From contig OX336388.2 in NCBI GenBank assembly GCA_946902985.2, positions 225,330,467 through 225,394,466 of the forward strand: a stretch of 64,000 bases of DNA, in the 5' to 3' direction. Below the pieces are notes generated by a model, which saw only the letters and a list, made by a program, of their open reading frames with translations, had not been told where the DNA came from and ran no database searches. Both the position numbers and the translations under genes were made by a program. Within the stretch, counting starts at the first letter, position 1, and every line of letters begins with the position of its first letter. Positions 22,801-34,487 of the stretch are shown here, piece by piece. The DNA comes from Meconema thalassinum. Its lineage: Eukaryota > Arthropoda > Insecta > Orthoptera > Tettigoniidae.

Positions 22801-23182
22801 GGTACCACAAAATAACTTGTCAAATAAGCCATTACAAATAGGGTGCCACTTTTACACCCCCACTTCTTGCACCCACTTTTGCACCCACTTTGTACCCACA
22901 TTGCACCCACATTGCACCCACTTTGCATCCACATTGCACCCACTTTTCACTCACTTCTACACCTACTTTGCACACACTTTGCACCCAAACATTACATCAT
23001 CTGACATAATAAAAATAGCCATAGTTGTTGTCGAGTCCGAGATAAGAGCGGGGGTAATGAATTTATAGTGATAGGATCGGAAAACCCATTATCACTTCAG
23101 TAGTGACATAGAGCAAATATTAAAAAAAAAAATCGTGTTTCTGACAGAGTGGGATGGACATAGTTATAAGAGTTGAGAGTCG
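19861..23182. mobile_element. 3.3-kb foldback element with long inverted arms
   Basis: The left arm (19861 to about 21120) and the right arm (about 21740 to 23182) are imperfect inverted repeats of 1.2-1.45 kb. CGACTCCCAACTCTTATAAC at 19861 pairs with the complement ending at 23182. Paired landmarks include the GGGTGCAAAG tandem repeats, GTTGTTGTTGCTTAC, and AAGATGGCGGCCGTAGC. The centre holds tandem blocks of CCTAACCTAA and a (GGACNGGTCC)-type minisatellite. No coding capacity was seen. Frames with FAPTLHPICTHFAP are translations of the short repeats. Confidence 0.8.
21010..21720. repeat. Foldback centre: CCTAA-rich tandem blocks and GGACGGGTCC minisatellite
   Basis: About eight blocks of AAGATGGCGGCCGTAGC, then TTAACCTAACCTAACC, then AAGGTGTGATCAAAAAG fill 21010-21520. 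From 21525 to 21720 the sequence changes to degenerate units around GACTGGTCCCTG and GACGGGTCCTT. These units are the reverse complement of the array at 42170-42360. Confidence 0.75.
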
Positions 23183-23194
23183 ATAATTAATCTA

Positions 23195-23920
23195 AATGTA
23201 CTCTGGAATTCATGGAATCTTAGTGTGTTGTTGTTGTTGCTTACAAACAGGCATGGTCACGTCTGGTGAGGTTAGCTAGGATTAGATTAAAACATTTCTG
23301 GATTTTGTCCCAGAGATCTGGGGACTTGCTTTGTGGGTAGAGGGGGGGGGGGGGTAAATACCTGTCATTTATGTCAAACACACTTTTTTGTAAAATTCCT
23401 AGTTTCCAATATATAACTTAGCCCCGTTTTTAAAAATGAACATTTTTGGAAAAAATGTCAAAAATTCCATATTTTGTTCTATTGATTAAGGATATAAAAG
23501 CCATTGGTTTGAGTCTATATAGTTTTGAAAATATAGCCTACTTTCCAAATATTTTTTAGAGAAATTTAAAAAAAATATAATATTTTTCGACTAAGATTGG
23601 GATAAACGTAGGTGTTAGAGTTAACATATGACTTTATATGATTATTTTTTTAGTTTAAACATATAGTCTACTTTCCCCATTCACATTAAAAAAATAATGT
23701 TCTTGACTAGGCATGGGATAGAGGTAAGAGTACGAGTTGAGAGTACCTTAGAGTACTTTAGATTTTTTTTGAAAGTTTAGTGTGTTGTTGTTGCTTACAA
23801 ACATGGCAGTAAGCATTATGTTGTGATAAAATGGACTGATATACTTTCCAAGACCAAGAGAAAAATCCACTAAAAGCATTGACAAAATAACTTGTCAAAT
23901 AAGCCAACACAAAATGCCCA
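23195..23920 (+). repeat. Third, partial copy of the foldback right arm
   Basis: It follows the right arm in direct orientation: GTGTGTTGTTGTTGCTTAC, GTAAATACCTGTCATTTATG and AACTTGTCAAATAAGCC recur in the same order as 22250-22850. It lacks the GC-rich centre and the GGGTGCAAAG block. A run of about a dozen G lies at 23341-23353. Confidence 0.65.
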
Positions 23921-24109
23921 ACATAAGACCCCACACATAAACTAATACATAAGCTAATTTGTAAAATGTTAAACACTTGCATGGTATTACATTTTAGGTA
24001 ATGCTTGCGAAACATGAACTCACTTGTCTGTTGTATGAAAAGGACTCGTCAACAATGACCTGTCAACAATGGACACTGCTTGCACATTTTTAATTACTAC
24101 ACACCTCTC

Positions 24110-25345
24110 TTCACTCCTAATGCAAAATGAACATGTAAAACACAAATTGGAAAAATCCATGTTTCCATATTGACAAATAGAAAAAAAAAACATTAAACTG
24201 AAATTTTAAAAACTGTAAATGGGAATTTGGTAAATTGACAAATGTGAAAACAACAAATTGGAAAATCCATGTTTCAAAATCATGAAATTGAAAAACTTTA
24301 AACTGTAAATGGGAAATTGGGAAATTGATAAATGTGTAAACAACAAAATGCAAAATCCATGTTTCCATATTATGAAATTGGAAAACATAAAACTGACATA
24401 AAAAAACTGAAAATGGGAAATTGGAAAATTGACATATGTGTAAACAACAAAAATGAAAAAAAAAATCCGGTTGGGGTAGTGATCATGTTGTACAGTAACC
24501 TATAAGACTAGCATAAGGATAGTTGCATGACATGTAAATCACAAATTGTAAAAAATCCATGTTTCCATATTGACAAATAAAAAAAAACATTAAACTGAAA
24601 TTTAAAAAACTTTAAATGTGAATTTGGTAAATTGACAAACGTGAAAACAACAAATTGGAAAATCCATGTTTCTATATCATGAAATTGAAATACTTTAAAC
24701 TGACATTTTAAGAACTGTAAATGGGAAATTGTGAAATTAAAAAATGTGTAAACAACAAAATGCAAAATCCATGTTTCCATATTATGAAATTGAAAAACTT
24801 AAAACTGACATAAAAAACTGATAATGGGAAATTGGAAAATTGACATATGTGTAAACAACAAAAATGAAAAAATAACCGGTTGGGGTAGTGATCATGTTGT
24901 ACAGTAACCTATAAGACTAGCATAAGGATAGTTGCATGACATGTAAAACACAAATTGTAAAAAATCCATGTTTCCATATTGACAAATAGAAAAAAAAACA
25001 TTAAACTGAAATTTAAAAAACTGTAAATGTGAATTTGGTAAATTAACAAACGTGAAAACAACAAATTGGAAAATCCATGTTTCAATATCATGAAATTTAA
25101 ATACTTTAAACTCACATTTTAAGAACTGTAAATGGGAAATTGTGAAATTAATAAATGTGTAAACAACAAAATGCAAAATCCATGTTTCTATATTATGAAA
25201 TTGAAAACTAAAAACTGGCATTTTTAAAAAGAACTGAAAATGGGAAATTGGAAAATTGACATATGTGTAAACAACAAAATGAAAAAAAAATCCGTTTGGG
25301 GTAGTGATCATGTTGTACAGTAACCTGTAAGACTAGCATAAGGAT
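24110..25345. repeat. A/T-rich higher-order tandem repeat
   Basis: Higher-order units of about 405-420 bases repeat about three times: GGTTGGGGTAGTGATCATG occurs near 24471 and 24878, with a one-base variant near 25296. Each contains about four monomers of roughly 90-115 bases sharing AAAATCCATGTTTC and a TATGAAATTG-like segment. Minus-strand open frames beginning METWILHFVVYTF are produced by the repeat and are not genes. Bases 25350-25640 are low-complexity A-rich sequence. Confidence 0.8.
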
Positions 25346-25669
25346 AGTTGCATGTACCTTATATACTTTGTGTATGTGCATTAGCCTTTGGATTAGCTTA
25401 AGTTAGGTTCGGTAAAGTTAGGTTTAATGAGGTTAGGTATGTGACCTTGTAGTTTACTCTTTTAGGAAAATGTAAAAAAAAAAAAAAACTAAAAATCAAA
25501 AAATTTTAAATTTAAAATGTAAAATCTAAAAAAAATAAAAAATAAAAAAATGTAAAATTAAAACAAATCTAAAATGTAAAATGTTAAAATGTAAAATGTT
25601 AAGATGTAAAATCTATAATCTTTAAATGAGGTTTCTGCGGATTATGACAACACGTTTATGATTTAGTCC

Positions 25670-25992
25670 ATGTTGTTGTGTGGTATCCAATTACTGCGGA
25701 CTTTGCATGATCATCACCCATTGTCTTGATCAACACCTAGGGTTTCAAATTATTGCAGCATTAGTCATAGCAATAGAACTGTGCGCTCTCTCCCATGTCA
25801 GCAACATGACACCGGAAGGAACACCTGTGTAATATCCAATGATTGCTAACTTTGTATAACCATCACCCATTGTCTGGATGAACACATTGGGTTTCAAATT
25901 ACTGCAGCGTTAGTCATAGCAACAGAACTGTGCGCTCTCTGCCATGTCTGTAATATGACACAGGAAATAACAAGACGTCTTATTGTACGTAC
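25670..25992. repeat. Two-unit tandem duplication next to the LTR element
   Basis: Two diverged units of about 160 bases share GTATCCAATTACTGC / ATATCCAATGATTGC, CATCACCCATTGTCT, and AACTGTGCGCTCTCTSCCAT. The LTR retrotransposon begins directly after the second unit. Confidence 0.6.
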
Positions 25993-28900
25993 TGTACCCG
26001 ATACCTAGTTGAGGCTATCGGCTACGCCAGTTATGATCGAGCCATAGTTGAGATTTATGGGAAAAGAAGAAAAGATAGCGCTCAGATCGAGCCGAGATGA
26101 ATGGTAGGAAATGACGTAGGAGGCCAAGGAAGAATGAGGCACTACCCTTCAAGCACATGGAATTATGGGAGAAATAATGGATTATTATAAAGATCAATAT
26201 GGAATAAAACTTTATATAACCTCAGAAGAGAAGGAAATATCAAGAAATCTTATTGGTGATAACTTGAAGAAAGGCAGACAACTCCTTAAGTTATGTTATA
26301 ACTTAATTGCCGATATAATTGTGGTCGAGATTATAGCTGTGACGTATGACCACAGAAGGAAGGGGAAAGTCACGTGATAGAGCCGGACGACACAAGCTGA
26401 GCGGAGCTCATCGCACAGTATGAGAACGACAGTATTAGTACAGCAAGTCAAGCGAAGCGAATCACAACGTGCGCCAGAAGAACGAAAGTAGGCCAGTCAG
26501 TCAAGCTGAGCGGAGCACGGTGTGCAGTGCGAGAATCAGTTAGCAAGGCAGGTTACACAAGCCGTGAAAGTGATAGAGAAAGCCGGTGTTCAGGCAGATG
26601 TCTTTTCAACATCGCAGTTATAGTTATGTGAAAGAGCAATGCTTTTCCAAAGTTACAGTTCATTAAAGTAATATGCAGCATTGTGATAGAATTGAGAACT
26701 TTATTTTGAGCTACATTCTCAATGCAGAACAGCACAGCGAAGTGGTATAACGAGGCCAGTTTTCAACATCGCATTATACGAGAACAGTGAGGCGGAACGG
26801 GTCGTGCTGTGGCCGACATTTTACAAGCAGGCGATAGGCAAGCAGCTGAACATTACTTCGACATTTTGTCAAACTTAATATGTTTGGACTTGTGTTTCGA
26901 CAGTCTAATTGTGCAGTCCAATTGCAATTATACACTTCTATTGTGAACTTTTAAATGAACTTGGACATATTTCAACGGTATTACGGCATATTTTATGATG
27001 CATTTTAGACCGAAATATTTAAGGCGACCATGGGGTCCGTCCAACATTACTGCTTTTGGCAAGTGAACAGTTAAAAGAGTATGCACTTTGTGAACAGTGG
27101 CACGTGCAGCATTATAGTTGCATATCATGAACAATTATGAAATATCTCAGTTACGAACACAGATACAGGGTGTTTAACAAATCAATACACTTTTCTAAAT
27201 AATTTATTTTCTACTAGTGAAATTCAGCCACTGTGGAGATTAACATTTTTGTCATATGCAAACCGAACAGTGTACGGGACAGTGGCGTGACATATTCGAA
27301 GAGTATGGGGTACTCTACATTTTTGAACTTTTATGGAAGAGTTTGGACAATATCCGTGATGGATAATCTTCAGTTCATCATGTCGGGCTAGGCGGATACG
27401 GAGACGTGATGGCACCACAGAGCGATGGATTCGGTTCCTGAAGAAGAGGATATCCAACATCAGATTCACTTGGAATATGAAGTCAAGCGTTAGTTCAGTG
27501 GGTGCTACAGCATTTTCGTCGATCTATCGAGAAATTTGTGACACACACGTGGATTATCGGCGATCTTTGAATTATATTAACAGCTGAAATATGAAGGTAT
27601 TGTAAGAGTTATGACTTTCCTGATATGATTTTTCATGAACACTGGGCATACTTGTATATATTTCTTGTAGGAGTTCTACTATTATTTTTTGACATGGCTT
27701 AGATATTTTTTGCTCCATTTGCTAGAATATGGTGTTACCATATGATATGGCAGGCACAGTTATACGACGTTCTCACCATTGGTTGGCTTTATTAGACAGA
27801 ATTTTGGTCTTTTTGATATTTTTCAGTGAGGATAGTATTTCTTGGATAGATATTTTTTTGGGGCGAGTGTTTCGAACTCGTGATCTGCAATTGGATAATT
27901 TAAATTATTTCGTCAGTTCATTGCATACTAGCGAGTATGTATAATTCATCAGTAGGTTTTTATGTTGGATTGTTTGGTGATATTAAAATTTTATTCACTC
28001 AAGTGAATGCATATCGCTTTTATGTGACAACTAGAGTCTTGTTGATTCCAATCTGGTACACTCACTCATCAGTCTACGAGATGGGGCCTGTTGCATTTAG
28101 AAATTGCGTGGTGGCACTCACCTAACCCATCGTTCAGGGCATTATCATGGTAGTCTACGGGGCAGGGCCTTTCGCTTTAGGCGATTGCGTGGTGGCACAC
28201 ACCTAACCTGCCAGTCGAAGGCCTCGTTTTGTCATCCAAGTGTACTTGAGATCGTAAGAGGATTAAACAAGAAACTACCAGTCACATATTAGTCGAATTT
28301 TGTTAAATAAATTAAAAATAAATGTCAGCAGGGTTACATTTTGTAATTCTTGTTTTGCCAATCCAATATTTTGTTGCAATACTCTTTTGAGGGTACAGTC
28401 ATTTAACAGCTGATACTTTTGATACTCTTTGTGAGTGATTTGATACCTTTGAGAAGGATTTCAAGCAATTGAATCTTGTAAGATGAATCATTTATGGTCA
28501 GAATTTATTTTGAGGCAGATCAGTATTACATATTTTGATGTGAGATATTATAACACAATGGTGTTTTTCTTTGAAGTGAATCTTGAGAATCTTAAGAGAA
28601 TTTATGCTCTATTTAAAAGCAGATCTTGAATTGGATTACGATTACTAAGGTAATTTTTCCTTATTGTTTATGAAGTTGTCTAGATATGATCAGATTAATT
28701 ACAGTTCTTGGAGATTGTGTGCGTTAATAATTTGAAGCCAGTTATATATTTTTGTAGATCATGCAACGTGATTATGTGAAGCATTTTTGATAGGTATTTT
28801 TGGAATTTGCCAAGTGGATGTTTGCAATATTGCCAATGAGTATTTTGAGGCAGACATGAGGTTGTTGAACCCAGTCTAGCTTATTTTTGAGATTCATGCT

Positions 28901-30615
28901 GTGCGCTTAATAGTTATGGTGTTATGTGGAATAGTTATGGTGTTATATGGAATAGTTATGGTGTTATGTGGAATAGTTATGGTGTTATATGGAATAATTA
29001 TGGTATTCAAATATGGTATTTGATAAAGTGAGATTATATGGTGAAGTTTTGTATAGTGAGATCCAAGGTAATTTTGTGAAGGCAATAATATTATTTTGGC
29101 ATGATAATTAAATACGAGATATAACTTGGAAGTGATAAAACTGTAAGACAACGTTCTATAACCTATATTAAACAATTTTTTAGGAAATTAAATAAATAAA
29201 TAATTTTGATAATCCAAGATTTTCTGATAATAATAATTTATAAAATAATAATCTGAAGTTTAAGCATATTAATGATCTGACCCAATGAAATAAAAATCTA
29301 AATGACTCGATGAAATAAAAATCTAAATAACCAGATGAATTAAAATTTGAGTAAATTGATAAATTAAATTTTGAATAAATCGATGAATTAAATAAATGGA
29401 TGATTTAAAGGTTGAATAAATTAACTGAATTAAATAAATTAATAGGTGATTAAACAGCTGATGAATAACTGAATTAAAAGGTGATAATTAATTAAAGAAG
29501 CTGATGATTAATTAAATTTAAATGAATTTAAATAAATTTAAATAAGAAATATGATTTAAATAATTTGGATGAATTGCAACTTGAATTAATGAATGAAACA
29601 ATTTAAAAAGATGAATTGAGATGATTTAATCTAAATGAGATATTGAAATGAGAGTGTGTGGATAATTGAAGAATATAATGAGGTGATGAATATAATATTC
29701 ATTTAAATGATTTGATGGTAATAAATTAATTATTCTGACTTGAATATAATGAATATTGGGATGAGAACTGCTGTGAGAGATATTTAATTTTGATATTATG
29801 ACGATGATAACCAATGAATAGTGACGTTTCTTTTGATTCACAACCAAGCAATAATCAGTGACAGTGTAAATATAGTGTAAATTAATTGTTAGATTTTTAG
29901 GAGCATTTATTGAGTTTTTCAGCATTTGAATAATGCCATTCAAGCCATGAAAATAAGTTAATATTTAAATATGTGTTATTAGGATATTTTGTTATACAGA
30001 TTCATATTTATTGACATCCACATTCCTGATGTTAAATTAAAGAAAAGTTCGCTCTCAGGGGTCACGAATGTCAGTGACGCAAAGACATAGTGCAACGGTG
30101 GACCTGAAAACCCAAGCGAACTTTAGTAAATTTTCATATTTTATGTGGATTAAATACACTTTTGAATAGCATAGAGATGGTTCGATTTTAAGGACAATGA
30201 CAATCTAACGTTTGCATTCGACCATACTCTTAGGTAGGATATGTGTTTAATATTTCTGTCTGACTATCAAAGTTTAAATAATTTTGTTTTTATCTTAGTT
30301 GTGATCTGATGATGATGTGGTTTTCCCAATCCTTTCCTTGTCTTAATTAAGGCTTAACCAGAAAGGATGTGGTTTGCTAGGGATTCAGTTGATGGCGCCC
30401 ATTTCTATTTGTATTTTTAAAAATTAAAATTAAGCCCGTAACTACCCTGGAGATACTTTATCTCGTGTTACCCTCTGCTTTTGTGATATTTCAACTGAAT
30501 TTCCGACACATTCCTTATTTGACTTCATGTTCATTTAACTCAACTCTGGCCTGGGAATCCAGGTATGCGATGTAATAGCAGATGGGTCACCGCATCCCTT
30601 GGCCGAACGGGTACA
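25993..30615 (+). repeat. 5' LTR, about 4.6 kb
   Basis: It is 4,623 bases long, far above the few hundred bases usual for insect gypsy elements. It differs from the 3' LTR at scattered points (for example CGGCTACG/CGGTTACG and GTTATG/GTTGTG at its start), and the divergence looks like one or two percent by eye. It includes two diverged blocks with GATTGCGTGGTGGCACACAC, five short tandem units of GGAATAGTTATGGTGTTAT near 28910-29000, and a long A/T-rich AATTAAATAAATT zone at 29200-29700. No long open frame was found. Promoter and polyadenylation sites could not be fixed. Confidence 0.85.
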
Positions 30616-30924
30616 GAGGGAGAGGAGAATTGGCTTTACCCATCCGTGGGGCTTCGATGTTGTTTATTCTATGGGAACACATCAGATTTAGATTACGAAG
30701 AGATTGATCTCTATTTCATTTAATGGTGTTATAAAATTTATTGAACTTGGTCAGACAATATACTTGTATGCCCATTCCAGTGATCATGTTAGTCATATTA
30801 GTGTTATATCATGTTTAATTATATGTCATTTTTCTTATACCCAAGTGAAGTCAGGAATTGTTACATTGTGATGTTTTGCTATCCAACGTCTCTGAAGTAA
30901 AACGTTTAGTTGAAAGGTATAATT

Positions 30925-33873
30925 ATGTCAGCGGAAGATTTAGCTAAGGTGTTAGGAGAGTTACAGAGTGGCATGTCTGGTATTGCAGTAACTATTTCTA
31001 GAATGGAATCAGAAGTCAAAGAACAGATAAATGATTCAGAAGCCAGAGGTAGGGAAAATTTAAAGTCATTAGAGTCTAGATTGCAGTCAAATAGTAAAGG
31101 TGAATTAAAGGCATTATAGACTAGATTGCAGTCAAATAGTAAAGATGATTTAAAGGTATTAGAGACTAGATTACAGTCCAATAGTAGAGATGAGTTGATG
31201 TCATTACAGACTAGTAACGAAAATAATCTAAAATCATTGGAAGAAAGATTGCAGTCAAATAGCAAAGACAGTTTGAAATCATTGGAAGAAAGATTACAGA
31301 GTAGTACTGAAAGTAATTTGAAAGCTAGTGAAGCTAATTTAAAGGATAATTTTAAATTGTTAGAAACTAGATTACAAGCTTGTAGTGAAGAAAATAACAC
31401 AGAGTTGAAAGATAATTTAATGAGTTTGGAAAATAGATTAACGTTAAAGAATGATGAAATATTCAAGGCTTTACAATCAGATATAAAGGCAGTAGAAAAG
31501 AAAGGAGAGGAAAATGTGCACATGTTAAGAAAAAATATTATAGAGTGAGAGGATAGAGAAGAAGAAAATATTCTTAATTTGAGAACAGATATGTCTATTC
31601 AGAAAGATATTAAATCAGATGTATCGAAGTTACGATTCGACATAGATGGTTTAGTGGCAGATGTAGGCAAAATACAAGAGTGGTCTACCGAAGTATCTTT
31701 CGAATCCAAGATCAAAGGTTTAGAAATGAATTTAGGTAATGAAATTAAAAGTTTGAAATCAGTAATTGGGACAGTTAAAGAGGAAGTCTTAGGAGAGGTT
31801 AATTCTAACTTGAAATCCTTAGAAACCCAATTGCAGGCAGACATTAGGAAAATTGATGATGATATAGATCAGAAAGTTAATGAAAACTTAGCATTGTTCA
31901 AAAATAGAGTCGGTGCAATAGTGGGAGAACGGTATAGTGAGATCGATGCCGAAGCAAAAGAAAAGCGTGCAGGGCTGGATGAGAAATTAATCGCAGGTAT
32001 GGCGAATTTGGAAGCGAGATTTACTGAGAATAAGGAAGCGATGAAGATAGATTCAGCTCAGTTCAGGACGCATGTAGATCAATTAAAAGAACAAGTCGCG
32101 TCAGTCAAGACAACATGCGAAGATAAGATAGACAAATTGAAGAACGATTTGGAAGAGAGTAACAGAACACAGACTGTTATGTCATTAGATAATTTGGAGA
32201 CCAAAGTCAAGATAGTGGAAAAGCGAACGGAAGATAGGATGACTAAACTGGAATCTATAATAAATAATTTTACAAGTCAAGACGTTACAACGGGGGATAT
32301 ATCGATGAATCAGACACCGATAGATCGCATTATGAACAGTCAAGAGGTTAGCGTAGGAGAAGATAATAATAATAATAATATCGTATGGCCTCGGGTGCCA
32401 GGTGCAAGCTTTGTTAATTGACACCCAGAGGGTAGCTTGCATATCGAATTTCGTCGTTCCTTTGAACGCTATGAAAGTCAAGGAGGTTAGATATCTAAAC
32501 TCCTTGACACTACAGCGCTTTCAAGTAGAGAATGAAGGAACTTTGTGTTGGCGGAAAATCCCGAGATTAATTTTGCCATTGAACACGGCCTACTGAATTC
32601 AAATGGGTTCTTTAACATGCCAACAACGTATGACATGAGTATCGTGATTTTTGTCGCCTTCAGAAATCACTTACCATGGCCAGGGGCGAACCTGCAATCT
32701 TGGGGTTGGTAGTCCGACACTATAACCACTCACCCACCGTGGCAAGCGAGGAGAAGATAGTCAAACGCAACAGAATGTTACTTTCGAAAGGTCTAATTCA
32801 ACCCCTCAAGGTAATTCGATTCAGAATAGAAGCACGTCTAGTTCGAGTGAACGATACTCAGGTCCGGTGACCATAATCAGAAATCTGGATGATAAACCAA
32901 GGAAGTTTTCGGGGAACACAGGAGTCACACCAGTCGAATTTCTGAGAGATATTCGCGATTACATGGCGGAACATAGAGCAGCTAAGGAGAGAGAACTGAG
33001 GGTAGTCGAACGCGCCTTAGACGGGCCAGCGTTGACTTGGTTTCGCGCATTTAGGAGTAACTTTGCGAACCTGGAACAATTTGCCATAGCATATTTACGA
33101 AGATTCTGGAGTGCATAGGATCAGTTAAACGTAAGAGCAGAAATGTACTCGAAACGTTACTCTACGTCGCATCCGACGCATTATGCAAATTACTTTACAT
33201 CTCAATTGGCTAAATTGCAATTTTTGATTCCTCCATTGCCAGAAGAAGAACTTTTACAAGCAATAGCAAGGCAGTTGCCAGTAGAGGTACAAAGGTCACT
33301 CATAGCATCGGGAGAAAATACACTTCAGCATTATGATGATATCCTACGCAGATTGGATTACACGAGCGCTCAGATGACACCCAGAACTTCAAGGAATGAA
33401 AATCGAAACACGCAAGAAGTGAATGCGGTAGTTGTCGATAATGCAGCACAGACAGATAGAAGAGATTCCTGGGGAAACAGAAGAAACGAAGGGAATAGAG
33501 GAAATATTAACAACGTCCGTGGGAATGACAGATATCAAGGACCGTATGAGAGGCCATATGATCAAGATACAAGAGATAGTAGATAAAGAACTACAATCAG
33601 AATTCCAGATACCAGAACCGGAACAGATATAATAACCGATATCGAGGCAGATACAATTGGAACCAGAATCAGCAGTCCAATCAAAACAATAGGCAAGATA
33701 ATAACAGGAATGATCAAAATGAAAGACGAAAAGATAATCAAGAGTATGGGAGAACAAGGCAAGAGAATAGACAGCCTAGTGCACCATCCGAAGAGGTAAT
33801 TCGAGATGTCAATAGGGCAAGCACGAGTGGTGCAGAAAAAAAAAGACAAATTACCGCCGAATCAGAATACTAG
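30925..33873 (+). pseudogene. gag of the giant-LTR element, broken
   Basis: The start is ATG at 30925 (MSAEDLAKVLGELQSG). The N-terminal 450 or so codons are a predicted coiled coil built from repeats such as SLEERLQSNSKDSLK. Then comes a gypsy-type capsid region (from 32867: KFSGNTGVTPVEFLRDI, ALTWFR, AYLRRFW, PPLPEEELLQAIARQLP). The C-terminus is rich in Asn, Gln and Arg, with no CCHC knuckle visible. Breaks: TAG at 31117-31119 where neighbouring repeat units have GAG, TGA at about 31546, the SINE at 32366-32748, TAG at 33116, and a frameshift near 33580. The protein would package the element RNA in the cytoplasm. Confidence 0.75.
32366..32748 (-). repeat. SINE family S1, copy c, inserted in gag
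   Basis: It is a 383-base full-length insert with an (AAT)n tail. It is bracketed by the perfect 11-base duplication AGGAGAAGATA at 32355-32365 and 32749-32759. One of these duplications plus the SINE shifts gag out of frame. Removing them would put the two gag halves in one frame. Confidence 0.9.
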
Positions 33874-33889
33874 TCATTGGGAACCCATC

Positions 33890-34042
33890 ATCATAGTTGA
33901 GGCATACCAGGTCAAAGATGAAGATTTAATTGAAGAAGAAGATGTAGTCTATCAAGGGAACCGACATGAATTGCCAGTTATTAGTGTGGAAGTCATGGGA
34001 AAGGAAATAAAGACATTAGTGGACATAGACCATGGGACCTAA
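33890..34042 (+). pseudogene. pol remnant: start of aspartic protease
   Basis: The segment HELPVISVEVMGKEIKTLVD fits the lead-in to a retropepsin active site (usually LVDTG or LVDSG). Here it continues IDHGT and then stops, so the catalytic Asp-Thr-Gly is damaged or lies at the deletion edge. The integrase tail follows at once in another frame, which marks a large internal deletion of pol near 34040. Confidence 0.5.
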
Positions 34043-34044
34043 TA

Positions 34045-34311
34045 GTGAAGGCACCAGTAGATCCAGAACCTACCCAAGAAAGAAGAGTCGAGATGGCAGG
34101 AGAAAGACTCAGAAGACAGGCAGAGAAGAGAGCCAGGAGGCATGCAGGAAGAAGGTTTCATGAACCATTTCAGGAAAATGACGAGGTGATGATCAGGAAG
34201 CCAGTCACATCGAATCTTCAACTGAAGATATACCACAAATTTGCGCCATTGTACGCTGGTCCATTCCGAATTGATGAAACATACAGAAATAACAGCAATA
34301 AGATTGCTTGA
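34045..34311 (+). pseudogene. pol remnant: integrase C-terminal tail
   Basis: The frame contains ARRHAGRRFHEPFQENDEVM, then YHKFAPLYAGPFRIDETY, the typical gypsy integrase end with a GPF/Y-type motif. The zinc-binding HHCC and the DDE core are absent. The upstream junction with the protease remnant is direct. Confidence 0.6.
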
Positions 34312-34459
34312 ATAGACACGAATGAAGTTGTTGGAACTTTCAACGCAGCCAGCATTAGGAAGTATCATTATGCTTAGTAAGAGGATGGTTGCAGAGCTAT
34401 CGTGTACATTATATGTTGCGTATAGAGAATGCCTGAGAATATTTTTTTTTCTCAAGACT

Positions 34460-34487
34460 GATAAAAAAGGGAGATGTACGGGAGAGA
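34460..34487 (+). other. Putative polypurine tract before the 3' LTR
   Basis: GATAAAAAAGGGAGATG and GGGAGAGA lie immediately 5' of the LTR start at 34488, where the plus-strand primer is expected. A matching primer-binding site after the 5' LTR (30616 on) could not be assigned to a tRNA. Confidence 0.4.

Noticed and set aside
24117..25311. Minus-strand open frames starting METWILHFVVYTF, resembling hydrophobic repeat proteins.
   Set aside because: They arise from the A/T-rich higher-order tandem repeat and appear once per unit.
26165..26377. 70-codon open frame in the LTR, repeated exactly at 34660-34872, so possibly conserved.
   Set aside because: The repetition only reflects LTR duplication; the peptide has no recognised motif.
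30400..30412. TGGCGCCCA, similar to a gypsy primer-binding site.
   Set aside because: It lies inside the LTR in both copies (also near 40141), not directly after the 5' LTR, so it cannot be the primer-binding site.
30616..30660. TGGCTTTACCCATCC after the 5' LTR as a primer-binding site.
   Set aside because: It starts about 17 bases after the LTR end and I cannot match it to a tRNA 3' end without a search.
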